Source: PCPOR2b sp965220385
GTDB taxonomy: Bacteria > Poribacteria > WGA-4E > PCPOR2b
Assembly (NCBI GenBank): GCA_965220385.1
Contig: OZ244825.1
Location: forward strand, 1,860,001 to 1,924,000
Direction: 5' to 3'
Length of the DNA: 64,000 nt
The translations under genes were made by a program, and so were the position numbers. Below are positions 25,188 through 34,729 of the stretch, piece after piece. Numbering within the stretch: position 1 is the first letter of the stretch; each line of letters opens with the position of its first letter. The notes below the pieces were generated by a model. That model saw nothing but the letters and a program-made list of their open reading frames with translations, did not search any database and was not told the origin of the DNA.

Positions 25188-28100
25188 ATGAAAAGAAATT
25201 TGCTAATGAAAAACATGGCAACCAATCAAAAACTTATCCTGTTAATGCTAATAACTGCTATTTTGACTTGTTGGGTACAAGGAGTTAGTCACGGCGGGGG
25301 GGCTGCCGGTGGTATTGTTGATACTGTTGGAGCTGTCGGAGGAGTCGTTGGCACAGCTATCGGAGCAGTCGGCACAGCCGTAGGTCTTACTGTTGGTGCC
25401 CTTGCTGATGCCGTTGAACTCACAGTCGGTGTTGTTGGCTTAACCGTTGAGCTTACTGCCTCGATTGTTTTGTTACCGGTTTATGGCGCTGCCTCAGATA
25501 TTGCTGTCTTCCCCAATGGAGTCGTCGGCATTGTTTCATCAAGCTACATTAATCTATGGGCCCCGGACAAACTGGGGCTCATGACCGAATTCTCATACAG
25601 TTCCCATCTCAATAGCATCGCGTTCCACCCGGGTGGAGGCACCTTCGCCAGTGGGAGTGAGGATAGCAATATCCAACTGTGGAACCTACAAACAGAGCGC
25701 CTTGATGCCACGCTTCACGGGCATACGAGTAATGTCTTGAGTGTTGACTTCAGTCCCGATGGGTCCCTACTTGCCAGTGGGGGTTCGGATGACACCGTCC
25801 GATTATGGAACCCCGCTACAGAGACACTTCAAGCCACGCTCCGAGGGCATACGAGCAGTGTCTTAAACGTCGCTTTCAGTCCCGATGGGTCCCTACTTGC
25901 CAGCGGAGGTGCTGATGGGACCGTCCGATTATGGAATCCAGTCACAGAGACGCTTCAAGAAACACTCGAAGCGCATATAGATAGTGTCTTGAACGTTGAC
26001 TTCAGTCCCGACGGGTCGCTGCTCGCCAGTGCCAGCTTTGATGGCTTAGTCGGATTATGGGACCCCGCCACAGAGACACTCCAAGCCACACTTGGCCATG
26101 AGTCGCCAGTGCTGAGCGTTGATTTTAGTCCCGACGGAAATTTGCTTGCGAGTGGGAGTACGGACGGGACAGCGCGTTTGTGGGACCTCCAATCGAAGAA
26201 AGTCGTAGCCATGCTGGGGCATGGATTCCCTGTTAAAAACGTTGAGTTCAGTCCTGATGGGAGCGCACTTATCACTGGGAGTGGGGATGGTAAGGTCCGC
26301 GCGTGGAAAATCACAATCGAGCCTCCACCTACACTCGCGGGGCATAGAGGTTGGGTCTATAGTGTAGCGTTCAGTCCTGATGGGCGGACACTCGCAAGTG
26401 GCAGTAATGACCGCACCATCCGGCTGTGGAACCTCAACACCGGCGCACCACCACGCACACTCACGGGACATGAAAGGGGTGTCAATAGCATAGCGTTCAG
26501 TCCTGATGGACAAACGCTCGCAAGTGGCAGTGATGATGACACCATTCGGCTGTGGAACCCTAACATCGGGGCACTGCAACACACACTCACAGAGCATACT
26601 GATAATGTCAATAGCGTAGCGTTCAGTCCTGATGGGCAAACACTCGCAAGTGGCAGTCGTGACGACACCGTTCGGCTGTGGAACCCCAAAACCGGGGCAC
26701 TGCTGCGCACACTCAAAGGGCATTCGCGGGATGTCAATAGCGTAGCGTTCAGTCCTGATGGACAAACGCTCGCAAGTGGCAGTGATGACGACACCATTTG
26801 GCTGTGGAACCCCAAAACCGGGGCACTGCTGCGCACACTCAAAGGACATTCGTGGGATGTCAATAGCGTAGCGTTCAGTCCTGATGGGCAAACACTCGCC
26901 AGCAGTGGCAGCCATGACGACACCGTTCGGCTGTGGAACCCCAAAACCGGGACACTGCTACGCACACTGGAGCATAAACGGGCTGCTGTCAATAGCGTAG
27001 CGTTCAGTCCTGATGGGCAGATGCTCGCCAGTGGCAGTGATGACGACACCATTTGGCTGTGGAACCCCAACACTGGGGCACTGCTACTCACACTCAAAGG
27101 GCATTCGTCGTATGTCAATAGCGTAGCGTTCAGTCCTGATGGACAAACACTCGCCAGTGGTAGTCATGACCGCACCGTTCGGCTGTGGGAGGTTATACCT
27201 AACACCACCGTCAGCCTTTTACCAACCAGTGTGCAGTCACCTGCTGTCGGCGATCGCCTCACGGTCGATATAAATATCACTGGCGGGGTAAAAGTCGCGG
27301 GCTATCAGGCGACAATCCAATTCGATACGACCGCCCTCCGATATGTAGAAGGGGTCAACGGCGATTATCTGCTTCCTAATGTGTTCTTCGCCCCCCCGGT
27401 TGTAGATGGAAATCGTGTGACGCTAAACGCAACATCTCTGGCAGGAGAAACCAACGGCGATGGCACCCTCGCAACCCTCACCTTTGAGTTTGTCTCAGCG
27501 AAGGCATCTACCTTGACTTTATCTGAAGTAAACCTCGTCGATAGTGCTGAGGAAAAGACCCACCCAAAAGTTGAAGGTGCACAGATAACGGGACCAACCT
27601 TAGCTGCGGATGTCAACGGAGATGGGAGCGTGGATACCCAAGATTTAACAATGGTTCAGGTCCGTCTGGGACAGACCGGCTCAAACAGTGCGGATGTTAA
27701 TGGAGATGGTGTTGTCGATATCACTGACCTTACGCTCGTTGCTGGTGCGATAGGAGATGGTGCGGCGGCACCTTCCTTACATTCCCAATTCCTAGGGGAC
27801 TTCACTGTGATGGATGTCAAACTGTGGTTGTTCCAAGCACAGCGGCTAGACCTCACGGATCCAAGGATCCGAAGGGGTATTTTCTTCTTAGAGCAGCTCC
27901 TCGCAGCCCTAATTCCTGAGGAAACGGCGCTGCTCCCGAACTATCCGAACCCGTTTAATCCGGAGACATGGATACCGTATCGGTTGGCGGAGGACGCTTT
28001 TGTGACGCTGACCATCTATGACACAGCGGGGCAGGTTGTCCGCACGCTCGACGTTGGGCATCGGGTCGCGGCGTTCTACGAGAGTCGGTCAAAGGCAATC

Positions 28101-28211
28101 TACTGGGATGGGAGAAATGATGTCGGTGAGGGGGTAGCAAGCGGCGTGTATTTCTATCACCTGTCCGCGGGGGACTATTCCGCCACACGACGGATGTTAA
28201 TCTTGAAATAG
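25188..28211 (+). CDS. exported WD40 protein with two seven-bladed propellers, cohesin-like domain, dockerin and sorting tail
   Basis: 1007 residues. ATG at 25188, 25206 or 25215 could start it; none has a clear ribosome site. After the signal peptide comes a 60-residue glycine- and valine-rich hydrophobic stretch (GGVVGTAIGAVGTAVGLTVG). Then there are 14 WD40 repeats from about residue 105 to 675: one degenerate, six of the type VLSVDFSPDGSLLASG, and seven of the type VNSVAFSPDGQTLASGS. This suggests two seven-bladed propellers. A cohesin-like domain (TTVSLLPTSVQSPAVGDRLT, VAGYQATIQFDTTALRYVEG), a dockerin (DVNGDGSVDTQDLTM, DVNGDGVVDITDLTL) and the NYPNPFNPETWIPYRLA tail follow. The second-propeller blades are nearly identical in DNA, a sign of recent expansion or homogenisation. 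Likely a surface protein-binding scaffold. Confidence 0.85.
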   Translation: MKRNLLMKNMATNQKLILLMLITAILTCWVQGVSHGGGAAGGIVDTVGAVGGVVGTAIGAVGTAVGLTVGALADAVELTVGVVGLTVELTASIVLLPVYGAASDIAVFPNGVVGIVSSSYINLWAPDKLGLMTEFSYSSHLNSIAFHPGGGTFASGSEDSNIQLWNLQTERLDATLHGHTSNVLSVDFSPDGSLLASGGSDDTVRLWNPATETLQATLRGHTSSVLNVAFSPDGSLLASGGADGTVRLWNPVTETLQETLEAHIDSVLNVDFSPDGSLLASASFDGLVGLWDPATETLQATLGHESPVLSVDFSPDGNLLASGSTDGTARLWDLQSKKVVAMLGHGFPVKNVEFSPDGSALITGSGDGKVRAWKITIEPPPTLAGHRGWVYSVAFSPDGRTLASGSNDRTIRLWNLNTGAPPRTLTGHERGVNSIAFSPDGQTLASGSDDDTIRLWNPNIGALQHTLTEHTDNVNSVAFSPDGQTLASGSRDDTVRLWNPKTGALLRTLKGHSRDVNSVAFSPDGQTLASGSDDDTIWLWNPKTGALLRTLKGHSWDVNSVAFSPDGQTLASSGSHDDTVRLWNPKTGTLLRTLEHKRAAVNSVAFSPDGQMLASGSDDDTIWLWNPNTGALLLTLKGHSSYVNSVAFSPDGQTLASGSHDRTVRLWEVIPNTTVSLLPTSVQSPAVGDRLTVDINITGGVKVAGYQATIQFDTTALRYVEGVNGDYLLPNVFFAPPVVDGNRVTLNATSLAGETNGDGTLATLTFEFVSAKASTLTLSEVNLVDSAEEKTHPKVEGAQITGPTLAADVNGDGSVDTQDLTMVQVRLGQTGSNSADVNGDGVVDITDLTLVAGAIGDGAAAPSLHSQFLGDFTVMDVKLWLFQAQRLDLTDPRIRRGIFFLEQLLAALIPEETALLPNYPNPFNPETWIPYRLAEDAFVTLTIYDTAGQVVRTLDVGHRVAAFYESRSKAIYWDGRNDVGEGVASGVYFYHLSAGDYSATRRMLILK

Positions 28212-28242
28212 GAAAGGAACTCTATCCCGATACACCACACTC

Positions 28243-28290
28243 CGTAGGCGGGGCATCCCCGGTCACGGGATCCTCTCGGACTTGCCCCGC
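28243..28290. repeat. inverted partner of the 24.94-25.10 kb repeats
   Basis: GGGGCATCCCCGGTCACGGG and ATCCTCTCGGACTTGCCCC match the two repeats upstream of the WD40 gene in opposite orientation. Recombination between them would invert the gene. Confidence 0.6.
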
Positions 28291-28368
28291 CCATGGATTT
28301 CTCGGATTTCTTAAGATGTTCAATGAATTGTACTGCTAACCTTATCAACCGTAAGGAAAATAAAAACT

Positions 28369-31300
28369 ATGAAAAGACAACTTTCTAGCGTCATCTTGTA
28401 TTCCATAATGGTTTATCTCACTCTCTTCATGCTGAACTCAGCTTTTCCTGAGGTCTGTCAAGTAGGGGATGTACTCGCCCCCGGTGAGAGTTGTACCTAC
28501 CCCGGCACCGATACCGAGTTTTCTGTGCTCAATGATGGCAGCGGACAATTCGGCTTCTTTACCAGTGGCAGTGCTCTGAATATCAAAAACACAACGATTA
28601 ATGGCGTGGTTTATACTCTGGTTGCCAAAAAACTTGCCAGCGGTTCTTGGGAGATAGAGGAGATTGCAGACAGCGGCACAATCCCTCCCCCAACGAATAC
28701 TGCGCCGACTTTCACCGATGGCAGCAGCACCACCCGTTCTGTTGCGGAGAACACCGCAGCAGGGGCACACATCGGGACAGCGATTGCTGCCACAGATGCC
28801 GACAACGACACGCTCACCTATACCCTCAGCGGGGCTGATGCTGCTTCGTTTGAAATTGACGCCACAACAGGACAGTTGAAAACCAAAGGAGCGCTCGACT
28901 ACGAAACCAAACGTTCCTATACGGTAACAGTCTCCGTCTCTGATGGCAATCTCACAGATACCATCGCCGTCACTGTCAATGTCACTGACGTTGCCGAAAA
29001 CAGTGCACCGGTGTTTACCGAGGGTGCCAGTACCACCCGCACAGTGGCGTTGCCGCCGAAGCCAGAAAATCCGGGGGATATGGATATCGGTGTGCCACTA
29101 TTCGCCACCGATGCTGATGGAGACTACTTGACATATACCCTCGGTGGTACAGATGCCGCTTTGTTTCACACTTATGCCTTCGTAACCTATCTGGATTATA
29201 CAACGCCCGGGGTGCAGTTAACAACCAGAGGCGGGTCCCTTTACGATGGAACCAAATCCTCCTATACTGTCACGCTTACTGTCTCCGACGGTAGCCTCAC
29301 CGATACCATTACTGTTACTATCACCGTTACGGACGTTGTCGAAACGCCTGCGAACCGAGCACCGATTTTCACTTCGGGCAGTACCACCACACGCGCTATA
29401 GCAGAAAATACCGCAGCCGGTCTACACATTGGCACTCCCGTCGCAGCTACAGATGCTGACAGCGACACCCTCACCTACACCCTCGGTGGCACCGATGCCG
29501 CTTCGTTTGGAATTGATGCCACAACAGGGCAGTTGAAAACCAAGGCACCACTCGACTACGAAACCAAATCCACCTATACAGTAACAGTCTCCGTCTCCGA
29601 TGGCAGCCTCACCGATACCATTACTGTTACTATCAACGTCACAGACGTCGTAGAAACTCCTGCGAACCGAGCACCCGCCTTCACTGAGGGCACTAGCACC
29701 ACTCGCTCTGTTGCAGAGAACACCGCAGCAGGGGCACACATCGGAGCGGTAATTGCTGCCACAGATGCCGATAACGACACCTTAACCTACACCCTCGGTG
29801 GTACCGATGCTGCTTCGTTTGAAATTGACGCCACAACAGGACAGTTGAAAACCAAGGCAGCTCTCGACTACGAAACCAAATCTACCTACACGGTGACGGT
29901 CACCGTTTCCGATGGTAGCTTGACAGACACCATTACTGTTACCATCACCGTCACCGACGTTGCCGAAACACCGGCGACTACAGGGATTTGTCAAGTCGGG
30001 GATGTGCTCGCACCCGGCGAGAGTTGTACCTACCCCGACACCGATACCGAGTTTGCTGTGCTCAGTAGTGGAAGAGGGCAATTTGGCTTCTTCACTAGTG
30101 GTAGTAGTCTGAATATCAGAAATACAACGATTAATGGTGTGGTGTACACTTTGGTTGCCAAAAAACTCGCCAGCGGCTCCTGGGAGATAGAGGAAATTGC
30201 AGCCAGCGGCACAACCCCTACCCCAACGAACAACGCGCCGACTTTCACCGATGGCAGCAGCACCGTCCGCTCTGTTGCGGAGAACACCGCACCGGGGGAA
30301 CACATCGGGACAGCGATTGCTGCCACAGATGCCGACAACGACACCCTCACCTATACCCTCGGTGGCACTGATGCGGCTTCGTTTGGAATTGATGCCACAA
30401 CAGGGCAGTTGAAAACCAAGGCAGCTCTCGACTACGAAACCAAATCTACCTACACGGTGACAGTCACCGTCTCCGATGGTAGCCTGACAGATACCATCAT
30501 CGTCACTATCAACCTCACAGACGTAAACGAAACGCTGACGGATACAGGGATTTGTCAAGTTGGGGATGTGCTCGCACCCGGCGAGAGTTGCACCTATCCC
30601 GACACCGATGCCACCTTCTCTGTGCTTAATAACGGACATGCCCAGTGGAACATCCCCAACTTGCCCTCGTGGCTCAGGTGGGCTAACCAAGTATCCATTG
30701 GTGGTTCATTGAGTTTCACTGCAACCATCAATAGTACAGATTATCATTTTGTTGCCGAAGAAGTCCCCAATGACTCTTGGGAAATCAAGGAGATTGGAGA
30801 CGACAGTCCTCAACAACCTGAGACGCCCGAACAACCTGAACAGCCACAGCAGCCGACCCCAAGGCTAACTGCTTCAACTACCTCCTCATTGACAGAGGCT
30901 ACTTTGGATGGAAGTGTGGTCACACTGACTCTTAGTGGTGGTACTTACGAGCGATCCAGTTTCAGTGTTGCACGTGCCATAACAGTATCCGGCATTGATG
31001 GTGTTACCTTTAGATCATGGGATGTAGACCGTATCAGCGATACGGAGGTAACAGTTGAATTGACATTCAACGGGGACTTTGATACCAATGCCACCCTCAC
31101 CGTTACTGTCGGTGCAGATGCTATCGCAGGCTACGACGGTTCTGCACTCACCGCACAGATACCTGTCACCGGAGGGACCGAATCCATAGTTGCCTCAACG
31201 ACTGCACCGTTGACAGAGGCAACGCTGCATGAGAGTGTGGTGACACTGACACTCAGTGGCAGGACTTATGTAGACTCCAGTTTCAGTGTTGCGCGTGCTA

Positions 31301-32134
31301 TAGAGGTATCGGGCATTGACGGCGTTACTTTTAATACGTGGGATGTAGACCGCATCAGCGATACAGAGGTGACTGTTGAACTCACATTCGATGGGAACAT
31401 TAACACCGATGCGACACTCACCGTTACTGTCGGTGCCGGTGCGATAGCAGGCTATGGTGGCTCTGCATTCACCGCACAGATACCCGTCACCTCAGGCTCG
31501 GAGTCATTGGCAGCCTCAACTGCTGCGCCGTTGACAGAGGCAACTCTCCATGAGAGCGTAGTCACACTGACACTGAGCGGTAGGGTTTATGAAGATTCTA
31601 GTTACACCGTTGGACGTGCCATAACAGTATCCGGCATTGATGGTGTTACCTTTAGATCGTGGGATGTAGACCGTATCAGCGATACGGAGGTGACCGTTGA
31701 ATTGACATTCAACGGCGACTTTGACACGAATGCGACACTCACATTCACTGTCAGTGCAGATGCGATAGCAGGCTACGGTGGCTCTGCATTCACCGCACAG
31801 ATACCCGTCACCTCAGGCTCGGAGTCATTGGCAGCCTCAACTGCTGCGCCGTTGACAGAGGCAACTCTCCATGAGAGCGTAGTCACACTGACACTGAGCG
31901 GTAGGGTTTATGAAGATTCTAGTTACACCGTTGGACGTGCCATAACAGTATCCGGCATTGATGGTGTTACCTTTAGATCGTGGGATGTAGACCGTATCAG
32001 CGATACGGAGGTGACCGTTGAATTGACATTCAACGGCGACTTTGACACGAATGCGACACTCACATTCACTGTCAGTGCAGATGCGATAGCAGGCTACGGT
32101 GGCTCTGCATTCACCGCACAGATACCCGTCACCG
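28369..32134 (+). pseudogene. large cadherin-type surface adhesin, 5' part, interrupted by an IS4-type element
   Basis: The start ATG follows TAAGGAAAAT; the signal peptide ends near NSAFPE. The order is: a 75-residue domain (CQVGDVLAPGESCTYPGTDT, GQFGFFTSGSALNIKNTTIN), three cadherin-like repeats plus a divergent one (TRSVAENTAAGAHIGTAIAA, DNDTLTYTLSG, TGQLKTKGALDYETK, SYTVTVSVSDG), the 75-residue domain again, another cadherin, and a third divergent copy. A PQQPETPEQPEQPQQP linker leads to four Ig-like repeats of about 105 residues (VTLTLSG, VSGIDGVTF, WDVDRISDTEVTVELTFNG). The frame runs into the IS at 32135 and stops 33 bases inside it. Joining 32134 to 33736 restores one frame of about 1,567 residues ending in dockerin and sorting tail. 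Cadherin-type repeats bind calcium and mediate adhesion. Confidence 0.9.
31491..32132 (+). repeat. perfect 321-bp tandem duplication (one Ig-like repeat)
   Basis: 31491-31811 and 31812-32132 are identical base for base as far as I can compare. 321 bp is 107 codons, one complete Ig-like repeat, so the duplication keeps the frame. Lack of any difference means it is recent. The IS inserted right at the end of the second copy. Confidence 0.9.
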
Positions 32135-32190
32135 GCTTACTATTACCCACAAGTAGAAGATGGTAAACTTTCCGAAGTTGGCATTGGTAT

Positions 32191-32218
32191 TTGCTTGATA
32201 GGCAAAAGTCGATATGAT
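32191..32218 (+). promoter_or_regulatory. possible promoter of the IS transposase
   Basis: TTGCTT, 16 bases and TATGAT inside the left end of the element, about 60 bp before the transposase start. The -10 box is good and the -35 box weak, as is common for IS promoters. Confidence 0.4.
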
Positions 32219-32278
32219 ACATTTAATGGCATTGGTAAACGACTATACTGATTCCTCCCAACTCAATAGGAGTTGCTG

Positions 32279-33661
32279 ATGCCTACTGTAAATAATGAGT
32301 TAACTCCCTGTTGGAGTCAACAGGAGTTTGAGACACTTGATTTAGGCGATAAACGTCTGACTCAGCGGCTGATTACTGTCGCTTCGTCATTGTCAACCTC
32401 CCCGCAATCTGCTATTCATGCTGCTTGTGAGGATTGGTCAGCTGTCAAAGCGGCGTACCGTTTATTTGATAATGAGCAGGTGACAGCGGAGAAACTCCTA
32501 TCTCCTCACTTTGAACGAACAGTCGAACGGATCGGTGGCTATGGACGTGTGTTTGCGATTCAGGACACGACCTACCTCAATTACACACATCACCCATTGA
32601 CTGAGGGGTTAGGACCGATTGGCACCGATTCTCAGCATATCTATGGGTTTGTCAAACACACCACTTTAGTGGTAACGGAATCGGGATTGCCGTTGGGGTG
32701 TCTGACCGATGCCGTTTGGGTTCGGGACGCTCCCAAGCCAAACCATAGCAAAGCCAACGTACCGTTGACGGAAAAAGAGAGCTACAAATGGATTGAGGCG
32801 TTAAACCAGACCCAAGCGCGTACCCCAGATGGGGTGGAGATGATTTCCATCTGTGACCGTGAAGCCGATATTTATGAGTTTTTTGTCCAAGCCAAAGACA
32901 CCCCTTTCGTTATCCGAGCGGCTCATAATCGAAAGGTTGATGATCAAGCGGGGCAACTCCGGGCTGTGGTGCAAAGTCAACCGGCTGCCGGTGAACAACT
33001 TGTCAAAGTACCCGCTCGGGGGAATCAACCTGCCCGACAAGCCACAGTCAGCATTCATTTTACAACAACGACACTGCTTCCCCCTTATCGACACCCGGCA
33101 TTACCCCCACAAGACCTACCCCCGGTTGACGTGAGTGTCGTCTGGGTGACGGAAGTCAATCCACCGGTGAAGGTAACTCCACTAGAATGGTTGTTAATTA
33201 CTAATGTCAAAGTCAATGATTTTACCGATGCCATACAACGGATACGCTGGTACAGTCTGAGGTGGCAAATTGAAGTCTATTTCAAAGTCCTCAAATCCGG
33301 CACCAAAATTGAACACTGCCGATTGCAAACCAAAGACCGGCTCTTACGATATATTGCTCTAATGAGTGTCATTGCATGGCGACTTTACTGGTTGACGATG
33401 TACAATCGCCATGCGCCTGACGCTGAATGCACCGCTGTGTTGACTGATGATGAATGGAAAGCCCTTTATTGTATAACCCATAAGACAACCGATTTGCCAG
33501 ACAAATTACCTACCGTTGCTCAAGTCACGGTGTGGATTGCAAAACTCGGTGGCTTTTTAGCACGAAAATCCGACGGCGCACCGGGGGTGACTGTCATCTG
33601 GAGAGGCTGGCAGCGCTTGAATGATATTGCTGACGCATTTACCCTGTTACACAACACCTGA
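32279..33661 (+). CDS. IS4-family (Tn5/IS50-like) transposase
   Basis: 460 residues from ATG at 32279, chosen over the upstream TTG because AGGAG lies seven bases before it. The N-terminal part WSAVKAAYRLFDNEQVTAEK is typical of the IS50-like group. The DDE residues are in FAIQDTTYLNYTHH, ISICDREADIYEFF, and the YREK-like segment WQIEVYFKVLKSGTKIEHCR. LQTKDRLLRYIALMSVIAWR follows as in Tn5 transposase. The frame is complete, so the element may still be active. Confidence 0.95.
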   Translation: MPTVNNELTPCWSQQEFETLDLGDKRLTQRLITVASSLSTSPQSAIHAACEDWSAVKAAYRLFDNEQVTAEKLLSPHFERTVERIGGYGRVFAIQDTTYLNYTHHPLTEGLGPIGTDSQHIYGFVKHTTLVVTESGLPLGCLTDAVWVRDAPKPNHSKANVPLTEKESYKWIEALNQTQARTPDGVEMISICDREADIYEFFVQAKDTPFVIRAAHNRKVDDQAGQLRAVVQSQPAAGEQLVKVPARGNQPARQATVSIHFTTTTLLPPYRHPALPPQDLPPVDVSVVWVTEVNPPVKVTPLEWLLITNVKVNDFTDAIQRIRWYSLRWQIEVYFKVLKSGTKIEHCRLQTKDRLLRYIALMSVIAWRLYWLTMYNRHAPDAECTAVLTDDEWKALYCITHKTTDLPDKLPTVAQVTVWIAKLGGFLARKSDGAPGVTVIWRGWQRLNDIADAFTLLHNT

Positions 33662-33735
33662 CCCAACCATAACCATTAACATCTACACTGATAAAAACCA
33701 ACCCCAGACTTATGGGTAATAGTAAGCCGTCACCG

Positions 33736-34673
33736 GGGGTACGGAGTCATTGGTAGCCTCAACTGCCGTTCCATTAACAGAGTCAATCTTGGATGAGAGC
33801 GTTATTACACTGACACTGAGTGGTAGGGCTTATGAAGATTCCAGTTACACCGTTGGCCGTGCCATAACGGTATCCGGCATTGATGGTGTTACCTTTAGAT
33901 GGTGGGATGTAGACCGTATCAGCGATGCGGAGGTGACCGTTGAATTGACATTCAACGGAAACTTCCAAACCGATAGTCGTCTAATCTTCACCGTGGAGGC
34001 AGGTGCCATAGCAGGTTACGGTGGCCCCGCATTTACAGCTGAAATACCTGTCACCGCCGGCCTAGAAGCCGATGTAAACAACGATGGTGTGGTGAATACC
34101 CAAGATTTGGTGCTGGTGGCATCGAATTACGGGCAAACGGGGACAAACAGTGCCGATATAAATGGGGATGGCGTGGTAAATATTGAAGATCTCACCACAG
34201 TGGCTGGCGCGATAGATAGTGCTGGAGCCGCGCCTTCGGCACAGCCACAGGTGCTTGAAATGTTTACCGCAGCGGATGTCAAACTGTGGCTTTCCCACGC
34301 GCGGCAACTCAATCTCACAGACCCAACAGCCCTAAAAGGTATTCTTTTTTTAGAGCAACTGCTCGCAGCACTGATCCCAAAAGAAACTGTGTTGTTGCCC
34401 AATTACCCGAACCCGTTCAATCCAGAAACGTGGATACCGTATCATCTCGCAAAGGAGGCAGATGTTACGTTGACTATCTACGACACGAGTGGACAGGTGA
34501 TTCGGCAGTTTGGGTTGGGACATCAAGCTGCGGGGAGGTATCAGAACCGCAACCGTGCCATCTATTGGAACGGCAAAAATGAATTCGGTGAGCAGGTAGT
34601 AAGTGGTGTGTATTTCTATCACTTGTCGGCAGGTGCCTTTTCCGCCACACGGAAGATGCTGATAAGGAAGTAG
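33736..34673 (+). pseudogene. 3' part of the interrupted adhesin: last Ig-like repeat, dockerin, sorting tail
   Basis: In the frame that continues the gene before the IS, the sequence runs GGTESLVASTAVPLTESILD (fifth Ig-like repeat), then a type I dockerin (DVNNDGVVNTQDLVL and DINGDGVVNIEDLTT), a helical linker (AADVKLWLSHARQLNL) and the sorting tail (NYPNPFNPETWIPYHLA to FSATRKMLIRK). Without the upstream part it has no signal peptide and no start with a ribosome site, so it is inactive unless the IS excises precisely. Unlike the 18.9- and 25.2-kb proteins, no cohesin-like domain precedes the dockerin. Confidence 0.9.
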
Positions 34674-34729
34674 AATGTATCCTCGATAGAGGCAATGTCC
34701 CACTGCTTTTCGCTTCAGGGAGTTTTGAA

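Larger units (their letters stand above)
32135..33727 (+). mobile_element. IS4-family insertion sequence, 1593 bp, with 8-bp target duplication
   Basis: Terminal inverted repeats of about 20 bp (GCTTACTATTACCCACAAGT at the left; the right end reads the same on the other strand with one mismatch). The target duplication CGTCACCG is at 32127-32134 and 33728-33735. One transposase gene fills the element. The copy looks complete: intact ends, intact frame, exact duplication. Removing the element and one target copy restores PVTGGTESLVAS, which matches the neighbouring repeats of the adhesin. Confidence 0.95.

Noticed and set aside
26055..27118. Long minus-strand reading frames opposite the WD40 gene
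   Set aside because: They are periodic mirror images of the WD40 repeats; lack of stops follows from the repeat codons, and no ribosome site or domain supports them.
25600..27190. CRISPR-like periodic repeat
   Set aside because: The 126-bp period is coding WD40 sequence; there are no short repeats with unique spacers anywhere in the window.
18904..28211. Cellulosome gene cluster
   Set aside because: Dockerins and cohesin-like domains are present but no glycoside hydrolase, so a degradative complex cannot be claimed from this window.
29782..30690. 302-codon minus-strand frame opposite the cadherin repeats
   Set aside because: Same reason: the repeat structure of the plus-strand gene creates it.
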